Positions 41,678 to 50,271 of a stretch of 64,000 bases of DNA are shown here, piece by piece (within the stretch, counting starts at the first letter, position 1; every line of letters begins with the position of its first letter). The stretch is taken from assembly GCF_016861975.1 (NCBI RefSeq), contig NZ_BOMB01000048.1, forward strand, positions 21,066-85,065, in the 5' to 3' direction. The stretch comes from Actinocatenispora rupis (lineage in GTDB: Bacteria; Actinomycetota; Actinomycetes; Mycobacteriales; Micromonosporaceae). The notes below the pieces were generated by a model, which made no database searches, had not been told where the DNA came from, and was given only the letters and a program-made list of their open reading frames with translations. The translations under genes and the position numbers were made by a program.

Positions 41678-41709
41678 CGGCGCCCCGACCGCGTACGGCC
41701 GGGGCGCCG
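41678..41709 (+). terminator. Hairpin terminator after FHA gene
   Basis: CGGCGCCCCG (41678-41687) pairs perfectly with CGGGGCGCCG (41700-41709), 10 bases after the stop. Confidence 0.8.
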
Positions 41710-41841
41710 TCGCCGTCCCCGTACTCCTCCGAGTACCACCGGGCGAAGCCCACCTCGCTGCTGCCGGACACCGGGGACACTCACAGGAAGCGGCCAGGAT
41801 TCTTCGATCGGGCTGCTAGCGGCCCTACCGAGGATGGCGAC

Positions 41842-42543
41842 GTGAGTGAGCCGGACGGGCAGCGCGAGTCGGTCCTCGTCGTCGAGGACGAGCGGGACAT
41901 CCGCGAACTGTTGGCGCGCAGCCTGCGGTACGCAGGGTTCGAGATCAGTACCGCGGACACCGGTGCCGAGGCGGTCCGTGCCGTGGGTCGTACCCGCCCG
42001 GACCTGATGGTGCTCGACGTGATGCTGCCCGACATGGACGGCTTCGACGTACTCAAGCAGCTCGGCAGCGCCGGGCACCGGCCCGCCGTGGTGTTCCTGA
42101 CCGCGCGCGGCGAGACCGAGGCGAAGCTGCGCGGCCTCGCGATGGGCGACGACTACCTGACCAAACCGTTCAGCCTGGAGGAACTGGAGGCCCGGATCCG
42201 CGCCGTCCTGCGCCGGATGGGCACCGAGGCGCCCGGCACGTCCCGCCTCACCGTCGCCGACCTGGTACTCGACGAGGACAGCCACGAGGTCTGGCGCGCC
42301 GGTACGTCGGTGCACCTGTCCGCCACCGAGTTCCGGCTGCTGCACTACCTGATGGTCAACGCCGGCCGGGTCGTGTCCAAGGCGCAGATCCGCAACCACG
42401 TCTGGCAGTACGACTACAGCGGCGAGACCAACGTGGTAGAGCTGTACGTCTCGTACGTGCGGCGGAAGGTGGACACGGTGGCGCCGAAGCTCATCCACAC
42501 CCTGCGCGGCATCGGGTACGTGCTGCGCGCGCCGCGCGAATGA
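41842..42543 (+). CDS. OmpR-family response regulator
   Basis: 233 residues from GTG 41842. Receiver domain with phosphorylation site Asp59 (LMVLDVMLPD), acidic pocket VEDE and Lys in LTKPF; OmpR/PhoB winged helix at about residues 135-230 (LSATEFRLLHYLMVNAGRVVSKAQI). It is translationally coupled (ATGA) to its sensor kinase. Resembles the MprA/TcrA group of actinobacterial regulators; the regulon is unknown. Confidence 0.95.
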   Translation: MSEPDGQRESVLVVEDERDIRELLARSLRYAGFEISTADTGAEAVRAVGRTRPDLMVLDVMLPDMDGFDVLKQLGSAGHRPAVVFLTARGETEAKLRGLAMGDDYLTKPFSLEELEARIRAVLRRMGTEAPGTSRLTVADLVLDEDSHEVWRAGTSVHLSATEFRLLHYLMVNAGRVVSKAQIRNHVWQYDYSGETNVVELYVSYVRRKVDTVAPKLIHTLRGIGYVLRAPRE

Positions 42544-44003
42544 CCCTGGCCCGGCTGTTCGGCCGGCTCGACCGGCGGGTACCGCTGTGGCTCCGACTGG
42601 TCACCGGCGTACTGGTGCTGGTGACGGCAACCCTGCTGGTCACCGGGTACGCCGGGAGCACGCTGCTGCGCCGGCACCTGGTCGCGAAGACCGGCGACGA
42701 GCTGCGCCTCGCCGCGCCGCGCGCCGAACTCGCGCTCATCCGCGACGGCCGCATCGACTCGCCCCCGGCACACGGCGTACCGAGCGCGTTCGGCGCGTAC
42801 CTGATCGGGCCGGGCGGCCGGGTACTCGAACGCAGCGACCCGTCCGTCACCAACGACCGCCCCGACCTGCCCGACTTCCGTACGGACCGGCCGCCACTGT
42901 TCCGGCCGTTCCGGGTGGACGGCACCGGGCGGTCCGACTGGCTGCTGCTCGTCCGCCCCGTACGCCAGCCGGCCGGCGGGCACGTCGTCGTCGCCGAGAG
43001 CCTCGCCGAAGTCGACGCGACCGTACGGCAGCTCGAACTGATCAACTTCTTCGCCGGGATCGCCGCACTCGCCGCCCTCGCCATCGCCTGCTTCTGGCTC
43101 GTACGACTCAGCCTCCGCCCCGTACGCACCATCGAGACCACCGCCGGCCGCATCGCCGCCGGCGAACTCTCCCAGCGGGTACCCGACCGCGGCGACAGTA
43201 CCGAGGTCGGCCGGCTCGGTACCGCCGTCAACGGGATGCTCGGCCGGATCCAGACCGCGCTCGACGACCGCGCCGAATCCGCCGCCGAAGCCCGCCGCTC
43301 CGAAGAACGCATGCGACGCTTCGCCGCCGACGCCTCCCACGAACTGCGCACCCCCATCACCACCATCCGCGGGTACGCCGAGATGTACCGGCAGCAGCGC
43401 GCCACCATGCCGCCCGACGAAGCCACCCGCATCGTCGGCCGGATCGAGGAAACCGCCAGCCGGATGGGCGGACTCGTCGACGACCTGCTGCTGCTCGCCC
43501 ACCTCGACCAGCGGCGGCCCCTCGCCCGCGACCGCGTCGACCTCACCAGCGTCGCCGCCGACGTCGCACTCGACGCGCGGGCACTCCACCCCGACCACCC
43601 CGTCGACCTCATCGCCATCGGCGCGCGCGACGCCGGACCCGTCACCGTCACCGGCGACGAACAACGACTCCGCCAAGTCGTCTCCAACCTCGTCGGCAAC
43701 GCCCTCAAACACACCCCCGCCGGTACGACCATCGAAGTCGGCGTCGGCACCGAGACCGGGCCCACCGGTACGAGCCGGGCCGTGCTGGCCGTACGCGACG
43801 GAGGGCCGGGGATGACCGAGATGGAGGCCGCGCGAGCCTTCGAACGGTTCTACCGGGCCGATCCGGCGCGGGCCCGGGCCGGTGGGGGCGCAGGGCTTGG
43901 GTTGGCCATCGTGGGGGCGATCGTCGACGCGCACGGCGGCACGGTGGAACTGACGAGCGTGGCGGGAGGGGGTACGACGGTGCGGGTGACGTTGCCGATG
44001 TGA
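42540..44003 (+). CDS. Sensor histidine kinase, HAMP type
   Basis: 487 residues overlapping the response regulator stop by 4 bases. Membrane helices at about residues 18-40 and 165-188 flank an extracellular sensor region of 120 residues. HAMP domain, HisKA box with His267 in ADASHELRTPI, and HATPase motifs (NLVGNALKHT, GGPGM, GAGLGLAIV). It phosphorylates the coupled OmpR-type regulator. Eight bases after its stop begins an AT-rich palindromic element. Confidence 0.95.
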   Translation: MTLARLFGRLDRRVPLWLRLVTGVLVLVTATLLVTGYAGSTLLRRHLVAKTGDELRLAAPRAELALIRDGRIDSPPAHGVPSAFGAYLIGPGGRVLERSDPSVTNDRPDLPDFRTDRPPLFRPFRVDGTGRSDWLLLVRPVRQPAGGHVVVAESLAEVDATVRQLELINFFAGIAALAALAIACFWLVRLSLRPVRTIETTAGRIAAGELSQRVPDRGDSTEVGRLGTAVNGMLGRIQTALDDRAESAAEARRSEERMRRFAADASHELRTPITTIRGYAEMYRQQRATMPPDEATRIVGRIEETASRMGGLVDDLLLLAHLDQRRPLARDRVDLTSVAADVALDARALHPDHPVDLIAIGARDAGPVTVTGDEQRLRQVVSNLVGNALKHTPAGTTIEVGVGTETGPTGTSRAVLAVRDGGPGMTEMEAARAFERFYRADPARARAGGGAGLGLAIVGAIVDAHGGTVELTSVAGGGTTVRVTLPM

Positions 44004-44010
44004 GCGAACA

Positions 44011-44087
44011 ATCGATTGTCCAATTGTTCAACTGTCGCCTTGTTCAACAATTGGACAGTTGAACAAGGCGACAATTGGACAATCGAT
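44011..44087. repeat. AT-rich palindromic element, copy 2, between convergent genes
   Basis: 17-nt inverted ends (44011-44027 ATCGATTGTCCAATTGT, 44071-44087) enclose a second long stem TGTCGCCTTGTTCAAC (44033-44048 with 44058-44073) around loop AATTGGACA; the two stems compete for three bases. It starts 8 bases after the histidine kinase stop and faces the convergent LuxR-type gene. Ends and centre match the element at 10023-10083, and a shared module (GGTTGTTGATCTTG, 44098-44111) lies beside it. Confidence 0.85.
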
Positions 44088-44216
44088 AGCGCCGCTCGGT
44101 TGTTGATCTTGACCGTCGCACCGTGCGCCGTCGCACCGAAGAACCCCGCGCCTCACCCGTGGCGCCGCAGCGCAAGCAGCCCCCACCCCGCCACACCCGC
44201 GCCGCCCAGCCCGCCG

Positions 44217-44891
44217 TCACTCCCCGGGCGCGACCAGCCCCGACTCGTACGCGAAGACGACGACCTGGGCGCGGTCGCGCAGGTCGAGTTTGGCGAGGAT
44301 GCGGCCGACGTGTGTCTTGACGGTCTGTTCGGCGACGACGAGGGATTCGGCGATTTCGGCGTTGGAGAGGCCGCGGGCGATGAGCCGGAGTACGTCGGTT
44401 TCGCGTGGGGTGAGGCTGCCGAGTGCGGCGGGCCGTACTCGTTCGGCTCGGGGTCGGCTGGCGAAGTCCTGGATGAGGCGACGGGTGACGGAGGGGGCGA
44501 GGAGCGCGTCACCGCCGGCGACGACGCGTACGGCGTTGATGAGGTCGGCGGCGGGCGCGTCCTTGAGGAGGAAGCCGGATGCGCCGGCGCGGAGCGCCTC
44601 GTACACGTAGTCGTCGAGGTCGAACGTGGTGAGCATGAGGATGCGCGGCTGGTGGGTGCCGGGTTGGCCGGCGAGGATGCGGCGGGTGGCTTCGAGCCCG
44701 TCCATTTCCGGCATCCGTACGTCCATGAGGACGATGTCGGGGTCGAGTTCGCGGGCCTTGCGCACGGCGTCGGCGCCGTCGGCGGCGTCGCCCACGACGA
44801 GCAGGTCGGGTTGGGCGGCGAGCAGCGCGCCGAAGCCCTGCCGCACCATCGCCTGGTCGTCCACGATGAGGACCTTGGTCTGTTCGGTCAC
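44217..44891 (-). CDS. NarL/LuxR-family response regulator
   Basis: 224 residues from GTG 44891. Receiver with Asp57 (IVLMDVRMPEMDG) and Lys in FLLKDA; LuxR-type helix-turn-helix near residues 155-215 (LTPRETDVLRLIARGLSNAEIAESL and VKTHVGRILAKLDLRDR). It lies 61 bases downstream of a matching HisKA_3 kinase gene and is certainly its partner. This type often answers cell-envelope stress in actinobacteria; the signal here is not known. The downstream 113 bases up to the palindromic element contain no gene I can support. Confidence 0.95.
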   Translation of the reverse strand: MTEQTKVLIVDDQAMVRQGFGALLAAQPDLLVVGDAADGADAVRKARELDPDIVLMDVRMPEMDGLEATRRILAGQPGTHQPRILMLTTFDLDDYVYEALRAGASGFLLKDAPAADLINAVRVVAGGDALLAPSVTRRLIQDFASRPRAERVRPAALGSLTPRETDVLRLIARGLSNAEIAESLVVAEQTVKTHVGRILAKLDLRDRAQVVVFAYESGLVAPGE

Positions 44892-44952
44892 GGGGTCGTC
44901 TTCCGGTCTGTGGTGGGCGGTTGGGCGGTGTCCCGGGTACGGCGCGTGCCGG

Positions 44953-46182
44953 TCACGGGTCGCCGCCGTCGGGGTCGGGGGTGAGGGGCAGGACGGCGCG
45001 GACCCGGAACCCGCCGTCGTCGGTACGGCCGGCGGTGAGGGTGCCGCCGAGCATGGTGGCGCGTTCGCGCATCCCGACGAGGCCGTGTCCGGGGCCGTCG
45101 CCGGGTGCGGGGCCGCTGTGGGCCGGCCCGTTGGTGACCTCGACCCGGAGGGCGCCCGGATCGTACCCGACCAGGACGGTGACCTCGGCGCCCGGCGCGT
45201 GGCGGCGCACGTTGGACAGCGACTCCTGCACGATCCGGTACGCGGACACGTCGACGCCCGCGGACACCGGGTACGGCTCGCCCTCGGTGGCGCGGGTGAC
45301 GGGCGTGCCGGCGCGGCGTACCCGGTCGAGGAGGTCCGGGAGGGCGGCGAGGCCGGGCTGTGGCGCGCGTTCGATCTCGTCGGGGGCGCTGCGGAGGACG
45401 CCGAGCAGCCGCCGCATCTCGACGAGCGCTTCGCGGGCGGCCCCGCTGATCGAGCCGAACTCGGCGTTCGCCTCGGCCGGCAGCCCCGTCAGCCGGTACG
45501 GCGCGGTCTCGGCCTGTACGGCGATGAGCGACATGTGGTGCGCGACGACGTCGTGCAGTTCGCGGGCGATCCGGGCACGTTCGGCGAGCAGTGCGCTGCG
45601 GGCCTGTTCCTCCTCGGTACGCCGGGTCTCGACGGCGAGCTGTCGCCGGGCGCTGATGAGCGCGCCGATGCCGCCGGACGCGAGGGTGAGCAGGGTGACG
45701 ATGACCGTGGCGGCGACCGCGTCGTCGCGGTTGACAGGGTAGATGACCAGCCAGATCGCGAGCATGGTGGCCGCCCACACCCAGCCGAGGACGGTACGCG
45801 GGTGGCGGAGGCCGACGGCGGCGAGCGTCGCCAGGTACACGATGATCTCGAACGGGTGCCACGGCAGCTGGCCCTGCTGCCAGTACGCGAGCGCGCCGAG
45901 CGCGGTGAGCGCGGCGAGCCGCCAGGCCATCAGCGGCCACCGCACCAGCAGCAGTACGGGCAGGGCGAGGAGCAGCGCGCCGAGCGGCGCGAACGGCGCG
46001 GACACGCCGTAGTACGTGCGGGTGTCGTGCAGCATGGCGAGGGCGAGCAGCAGGGTGAGGACGGCACCGACGATCAGCGGCCAGGCGCGGCGCCGGCGCA
46101 TCCCGGGCACCCGGTCGGAGCCGACGAGCACCGTACGCAGGCCGCCGAGCAGCCGCAGCAGGACGGCGCGGACGTCAGCCAC
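44953..46182 (-). CDS. Sensor histidine kinase, HisKA_3 (NarX/DesK-like)
   Basis: 409 residues from GTG 46182, overlapping the upstream amidohydrolase stop by 8 bases. Five or so membrane helices in the first 180 residues, then HisKA_3 with His210 in ARELHDVVAHHMSL and a compact HATPase (VQESLSNVRRHAPGAEV, GHGLVGMRERA). No large extracellular domain, so it probably senses a membrane state or compound. Partner of the LuxR-type regulator just downstream. Confidence 0.95.
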   Translation of the reverse strand: MADVRAVLLRLLGGLRTVLVGSDRVPGMRRRRAWPLIVGAVLTLLLALAMLHDTRTYYGVSAPFAPLGALLLALPVLLLVRWPLMAWRLAALTALGALAYWQQGQLPWHPFEIIVYLATLAAVGLRHPRTVLGWVWAATMLAIWLVIYPVNRDDAVAATVIVTLLTLASGGIGALISARRQLAVETRRTEEEQARSALLAERARIARELHDVVAHHMSLIAVQAETAPYRLTGLPAEANAEFGSISGAAREALVEMRRLLGVLRSAPDEIERAPQPGLAALPDLLDRVRRAGTPVTRATEGEPYPVSAGVDVSAYRIVQESLSNVRRHAPGAEVTVLVGYDPGALRVEVTNGPAHSGPAPGDGPGHGLVGMRERATMLGGTLTAGRTDDGGFRVRAVLPLTPDPDGGDP

Positions 46183-46987
46183 CGCGCACCGCGTACCGTC
46201 GGTGCCGCAGCGCGGGCAGCCGCTCGCGTACCGTCGCGACGCGGTCGGGATCGACGGTGGCGCAGGCAATGCCGGGTGCTTCCGCGAGCCCGGCCACCGG
46301 TACGCCCATCGGGTCGACGATCACGCTGTTGCCGGCGCCGGTGGGCGCGCAGTGCCCCGCGGCCAGCAGGTACGCGGTGTTCTCGACGGCGCGCGCCCGG
46401 GTGAGCAGCCGCCAGTGGTCCTCCTTCTGCGGCCCCGGCGCCCACTGCGCCGGTACGACGAGGGCCTGGGCGCCGGCGTCGACGAGCTGGCGCGCGAGTT
46501 CGGGGAAGCGCAGGTCGTAGCAGGTCATCGCGCCGAACGTGACGCCGTCGACGGTGAACGTGAGCAGCTCGGCCGGGTCGCCGGGCCGTACCCGGTCGGA
46601 CTCGGTGAAGCCGAACGCGTCGAACAGGTGCACCTTCCGGTACGCCCCGAGCCGGGTGCCGTCCGGCCCGAGCAGCAGCAGCGTGTTGGACACCCGGTGG
46701 TCGTCGGGCAGCGTCTCGTTCGTCCCGTACAGGACGTGGACGTGGTGGCGGGCGGCGAGTTCCGCGACGCGCGTGGCGTACGGCCCGTCGAGCGGTTCGG
46801 CGGACGTGCCGATGCCCGCGTCGAGCGTGCGCGTCGCGTACATCGAGTACTCGGGGAAGACGACGAGCCGGGCGCCCCGGTCGGCCGCCGTGGCGAGCAG
46901 ATCGCCCATGGCGGCGAGGTTCGCGTCCTTGTCCGTACCGGCCGAGAACTGTGCCACCGCGACGCACACCATGCCCGAACCCACCAT
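46175..46987 (-). CDS. Carbon-nitrogen hydrolase (nitrilase superfamily)
   Basis: 270 residues from ATG 46987; ATG 46972 is also possible because the start region GGGTTCGGGCATGGT is tandemly duplicated, giving two in-frame starts five codons apart. Catalytic triad Glu46 (VVFPEYS), Lys118 (YRKVHLFD) and Cys156 (TCYDLRFPE). Close to the Nit1/deaminated-glutathione amidase and omega-amidase group rather than true nitrilases. It is the first gene of an operon with the following two-component system, an odd link that could mean the kinase responds to the metabolite. Confidence 0.92.
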   Translation of the reverse strand: MVGSGMVCVAVAQFSAGTDKDANLAAMGDLLATAADRGARLVVFPEYSMYATRTLDAGIGTSAEPLDGPYATRVAELAARHHVHVLYGTNETLPDDHRVSNTLLLLGPDGTRLGAYRKVHLFDAFGFTESDRVRPGDPAELLTFTVDGVTFGAMTCYDLRFPELARQLVDAGAQALVVPAQWAPGPQKEDHWRLLTRARAVENTAYLLAAGHCAPTGAGNSVIVDPMGVPVAGLAEAPGIACATVDPDRVATVRERLPALRHRRYAVRGG

Positions 46988-47055
46988 GCCCGAACCCTAG
47001 TCCAGCGGGCCGGCCGCCGACCGCGACAGGCGGCGATGGCATAGGTTCGGTGATC

Positions 47056-48021
47056 ATGCGGATTCTCGTGCTGGGCGGTACGTCGTTCGTGGGGCGGGCG
47101 ATCGTCACCGCCGCGCTCGCGTACGACGCGGACGTGACGGTCTTCAATCGAGGGCGGACCGGGACCGACCTGTTTCCGCAGGTCGCACGCCTGGTCGGGG
47201 ACCGCGATGCGGGCGACTACGCGGCGCTCGCGCGCGGCGCCGGCTGGGACGCCGTGGTCGACGTGAACGGCTACCACCCGCGGCACGTGGGGCAGGCGAT
47301 GGACGCGCTCGGCGACCGCGCCGGCCGGTACGTGTTCGTCTCCAGCCACGCCGTGTACGTCCGGGACGGGCTCGCGCCGGGCAACGACGAGGACGCGCCG
47401 CGCCGCCCGGCGAACCGTACCGGCACCGAGGAGCTGACCGACGAGACGTACGGCCCGCTCAAGGTCGCCTGCGAGGACGACGTGCGCGCCCGGTACGGCG
47501 ACCGCGCCACGATCGTGCGCCCCGGCAAGGTCTGCGGCCCGCACGACAACCAGGACACCTTCACCTACTGGGTACGCCGGGCGGCGCGCGGCGGTCGGGT
47601 CGCGCTGCCGGCCGACCCCGCCCAGCCCGTCCAGGTCGTCGACGTACGAGACCTGGCGGAGCTGGTGGTACGGCTGGTCGCCGACGACCGGGCCGGCGCG
47701 TACAACGCGGTGGGGCCGGCGGAGCCGACGACGCTCGGCGGGCTGATCGCGACCTGCGCCGCGGCCGCCGGTACGACGGTCGAGCTGGTCGAGGTGCCGG
47801 CCGAGGCGGCGACGCCGATGTTCCCGCTGGTCCGGGGGTACTGGCCGGGGCAGCAGCGCAGCGCGGCGCGGGCCCGCGCGGCGGGGATGCCGGCGACGCC
47901 GCTGGCGCGTACCGCGGCGGACGTGTTGGCGTGGGACCGGGAGCGGGGCGAACCGCCGCTGCCGCGCGGGTACACCCCGGAGCAGGAGGCCGACGTCCTC
48001 GCCCGGTACGCCCGGCCTTAG
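47056..48021 (+). CDS. NAD-dependent epimerase/dehydratase family protein
   Basis: 321 residues from ATG 47056; a TAGGTT 8 bases upstream hints at a very short leader. Extended SDR fold with the nucleotide motif GGTSFVGRAI at the N-terminus. The YxxxK site appears as YGPLK, with Tyr-Gly-Pro-Leu-Lys acting as usual. Resembles reductases of the isoflavone-reductase/mRNA-binding CSP41-like group. Substrate unknown. The TAG stop is part of a long hairpin. Confidence 0.88.
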   Translation: MRILVLGGTSFVGRAIVTAALAYDADVTVFNRGRTGTDLFPQVARLVGDRDAGDYAALARGAGWDAVVDVNGYHPRHVGQAMDALGDRAGRYVFVSSHAVYVRDGLAPGNDEDAPRRPANRTGTEELTDETYGPLKVACEDDVRARYGDRATIVRPGKVCGPHDNQDTFTYWVRRAARGGRVALPADPAQPVQVVDVRDLAELVVRLVADDRAGAYNAVGPAEPTTLGGLIATCAAAAGTTVELVEVPAEAATPMFPLVRGYWPGQQRSAARARAAGMPATPLARTAADVLAWDRERGEPPLPRGYTPEQEADVLARYARP

Positions 48022-48096
48022 AGGTCCTGACAGAAAGGCGTCGTCCTGAGTCCGCCAGGCGCCGACAGTCCTTTCTGTCAGGACCTCTTAGCCGGG
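48011..48096. terminator. Long two-arm hairpin filling a convergent junction
   Basis: A perfect 18-bp stem (48021-48038 GAGGTCCTGACAGAAAGG with 48070-48087) overlaps the epimerase stop; outside it CCCGGC/GCCGGG (48011-48016, 48091-48096) can add 6 pairs, and CCTG-AGTCCGC-CAGG forms a small inner hairpin. It fills the whole 75-base gap to the convergent DUF389 gene. Probably a two-way terminator; its sequence is unrelated to the AT-rich elements. Confidence 0.8.
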
Positions 48097-49104
48097 TCAG
48101 GTGCGGCGGCGCGGGCGTACGACCCGTCGCGGGCCACGCCCGAGCCGGGCCCGTCGCTGCTGCGTGCGCGGCAGCGGCATCTGCACCCCGTACCGCTGGG
48201 ACAGCACGCGCTGGACGGCGAGGGTGGCGACGCCGGCGACGAACATGCCGGCCAGGTTCACCCCGAGCTGTACGGCAGAGGACCCGACCTCGCCCCAGTG
48301 TCCGAGCGGGATCGCCACCGCGATGTTGCCGGCCGCCGGCACCGTCGTCACCGAGATGAACACCCCGACCAGCGCGGACGACTTGGCCGCGGTGATCGAC
48401 AGGATCCCGGCGATGCCGGCGAGTACGGCGACGACGAACGACCAGCGGTCCGGGTGGACGATGAAGTCGGTCAGCGGCCGATCGTCCAACATGGACGGTT
48501 GGATCCAGCCGAGCGGCCAGCGGCTCACCGCCGCGCACGCCGTCGTCACCGCGATCGCGGCCAGGAACCCGACAACCAACGTACGGGTGGCGAGGACGAT
48601 CCGGAGCCGGTCCCGGCGTACGACGCCGAAGCAGATCGCCGCGACGGCGCCGAACTCCGGGCCGAGCACCATCGCGCCGACGATCAGGATCGGCTGGTCG
48701 AGCAGCGCGCCGATCGCCGCGATCTGCGTGGCCAGCGCCAGGAACGCGAGGAACGCCCAGCTCAGCCGGGCGTCCGCGGCGGTACGCGCGTCCAGCTCGT
48801 CCCACACCACCGCGTCGTCGTCGTACCCGGGGGCGGCCTCCTCGGCGGTGGTCGCGGCGGCCGAGATGGACACGTCGACGTTCTCGACGGAGATCGAACC
48901 GGTCCGGTCGATGCCCAGGTCGCGCAGCCGGGACAGCATCGCGTCGGCCGCCTCCCGGGCCAGGTCGAACTGGACCAGGTCGCCGGCCGGTTCGCGGGCG
49001 ACGCCGGGGAGTACGACGACGTTGGTCACGGCGACCGACTCGGCGCAGACCCCGGTGACGGTCTCGGTCAGCTCGCTGGGGGTGATCACCCGGATGTGCA
49101 GCAT
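48097..49104 (-). CDS. DUF389 membrane protein
   Basis: 335 residues. An N-terminal 130-residue soluble domain, beginning MLHIRVITPSELTETV, precedes about six membrane helices with the DUF389 signature LIVGAMVLGPEFGAVAAICFGVV and GVFISVTTVPAAGNIAVAIPLG. Function of the family is unknown; a transport role is usually assumed. The C-terminal tail is very Arg-rich (cytoplasmic). Single gene, convergent with the epimerase. Confidence 0.9.
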   Translation of the reverse strand: MLHIRVITPSELTETVTGVCAESVAVTNVVVLPGVAREPAGDLVQFDLAREAADAMLSRLRDLGIDRTGSISVENVDVSISAAATTAEEAAPGYDDDAVVWDELDARTAADARLSWAFLAFLALATQIAAIGALLDQPILIVGAMVLGPEFGAVAAICFGVVRRDRLRIVLATRTLVVGFLAAIAVTTACAAVSRWPLGWIQPSMLDDRPLTDFIVHPDRWSFVVAVLAGIAGILSITAAKSSALVGVFISVTTVPAAGNIAVAIPLGHWGEVGSSAVQLGVNLAGMFVAGVATLAVQRVLSQRYGVQMPLPRTQQRRARLGRGPRRVVRPRRRT

Positions 49105-49199
49105 CCCGCGATTCTGCCCGGGCGGCCGGTGGTTGCAGTGGGGTGGTCCAGGTCACGTGCGGTATGCGCATGACTTTCGGGCCGGACTGGTATTGAAAG

Positions 49200-50201
49200 A
49201 TGATGAGCCTCAGGAACCTGACCGGACCGGTCGTGGCCGCGCCGATGGCCGGTGGGGTGTCGACCCCCGAGCTGGTCATCGCCGCCGGCAAGGCCGGTGC
49301 GCTCGGCTTCCTCGCCGCCGGGTACCTGCCGGCGGAGCGGCTCGCCGAGCAGATCGCCGCGGTCCGCGAGGTCGGCGCGCCGTTCGGCGTCAACGTGTTC
49401 GTGCCCGGCCCCGACAACGCCGACCCCGACGACGTCCTCCGGTACGCGCGCCGGCTGCGTCCGGACGCCGACGCGCTCGGCACCACCCTGGGCGACCCGG
49501 TCTGGACCGACGACGAGTACGAGGCGAAGCTCGACCTGCTCGCCGCCGTCGGCGTACCGGTGGTGACGTTCACGTTCGGCGTACCGGCGGCGGAGGACGT
49601 GGCGGCGCTGCGGCGGGCCGGCAGCGAGGTCGGCGTGACGGTCACGTCGCCGCGGGAGGCGGCCGAGGCGTACCGGGTTGGCGCGGACTTCGTGGTGGCG
49701 CAGGGCATCGAGGCCGGCGGGCACCGCGGCGGCTGGCTCGGCGGCGAGGAGTTCGGTCTGTTGAGCCTGGTCCGGCTGATCCGCTCCGTCGCCGACGTAC
49801 GGATCGTCGCCGCGGGCGGCATCGCCGACGCCGCCGGCGTACGCGCGGTGCTGGACGCGGGCGCGCTCGCCGCCGCCGCCGGCACGGCGTTCCTGCGCAG
49901 CGACGAGAGCGGCGCCGGGCCCGCGTACCGGGCGGCGCTGGTCGCGCCGGAGTTCGCCGAGACACGGCTGACCCGCGCGTACACGGGGCGGCCGGCGCGC
50001 GGTCTCGTCACCCGGTTCATGGCCGACCACGACGTCGCCGCGCCCGACGCGTACCCGCAGGTGCACTACCTGACGCGGCCGCTGCGGGCCGCCGCGACCG
50101 CGGCCGACGACACCCAGCGGATGGCGATGTGGGCCGGGCAGTCCCACGCCCTGGCCCGTGCCGTACCGGCGGCCGAGGTCGTCCGCGCCCTCACCCCCTG
50201 A
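49200..50201 (+). CDS. Nitronate monooxygenase (2-nitropropane dioxygenase family)
   Basis: 333 residues from ATG 49200 (the next codon is also ATG). A TIM barrel with family motifs: PVVAAPMAGGVSTPELV at the start, GIEAGGHRGG for flavin phosphate binding, VRIVAAGGIADAAGV, and GTAFLRSDES. It oxidises alkyl nitronates using FMN and oxygen, detoxifying propionate-3-nitronate. Promoter unclear; divergent from DUF389 by 95 bases. Confidence 0.9.
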   Translation: MMSLRNLTGPVVAAPMAGGVSTPELVIAAGKAGALGFLAAGYLPAERLAEQIAAVREVGAPFGVNVFVPGPDNADPDDVLRYARRLRPDADALGTTLGDPVWTDDEYEAKLDLLAAVGVPVVTFTFGVPAAEDVAALRRAGSEVGVTVTSPREAAEAYRVGADFVVAQGIEAGGHRGGWLGGEEFGLLSLVRLIRSVADVRIVAAGGIADAAGVRAVLDAGALAAAAGTAFLRSDESGAGPAYRAALVAPEFAETRLTRAYTGRPARGLVTRFMADHDVAAPDAYPQVHYLTRPLRAAATAADDTQRMAMWAGQSHALARAVPAAEVVRALTP

Positions 50202-50271
50202 GCCGCCCGGACCCGTCGGCCGGCGTACCGCGGGCTCCACGCCGCACCGGGTCGGGCTCCAAAGCCGCAGA

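Noticed and set aside
44153..44220. Minus-strand fragment resembling a membrane-protein C-terminus before the LuxR-type gene
   Set aside because: Only about 20 residues, with the rest of the frame antisense to the response regulator; no start or domain.
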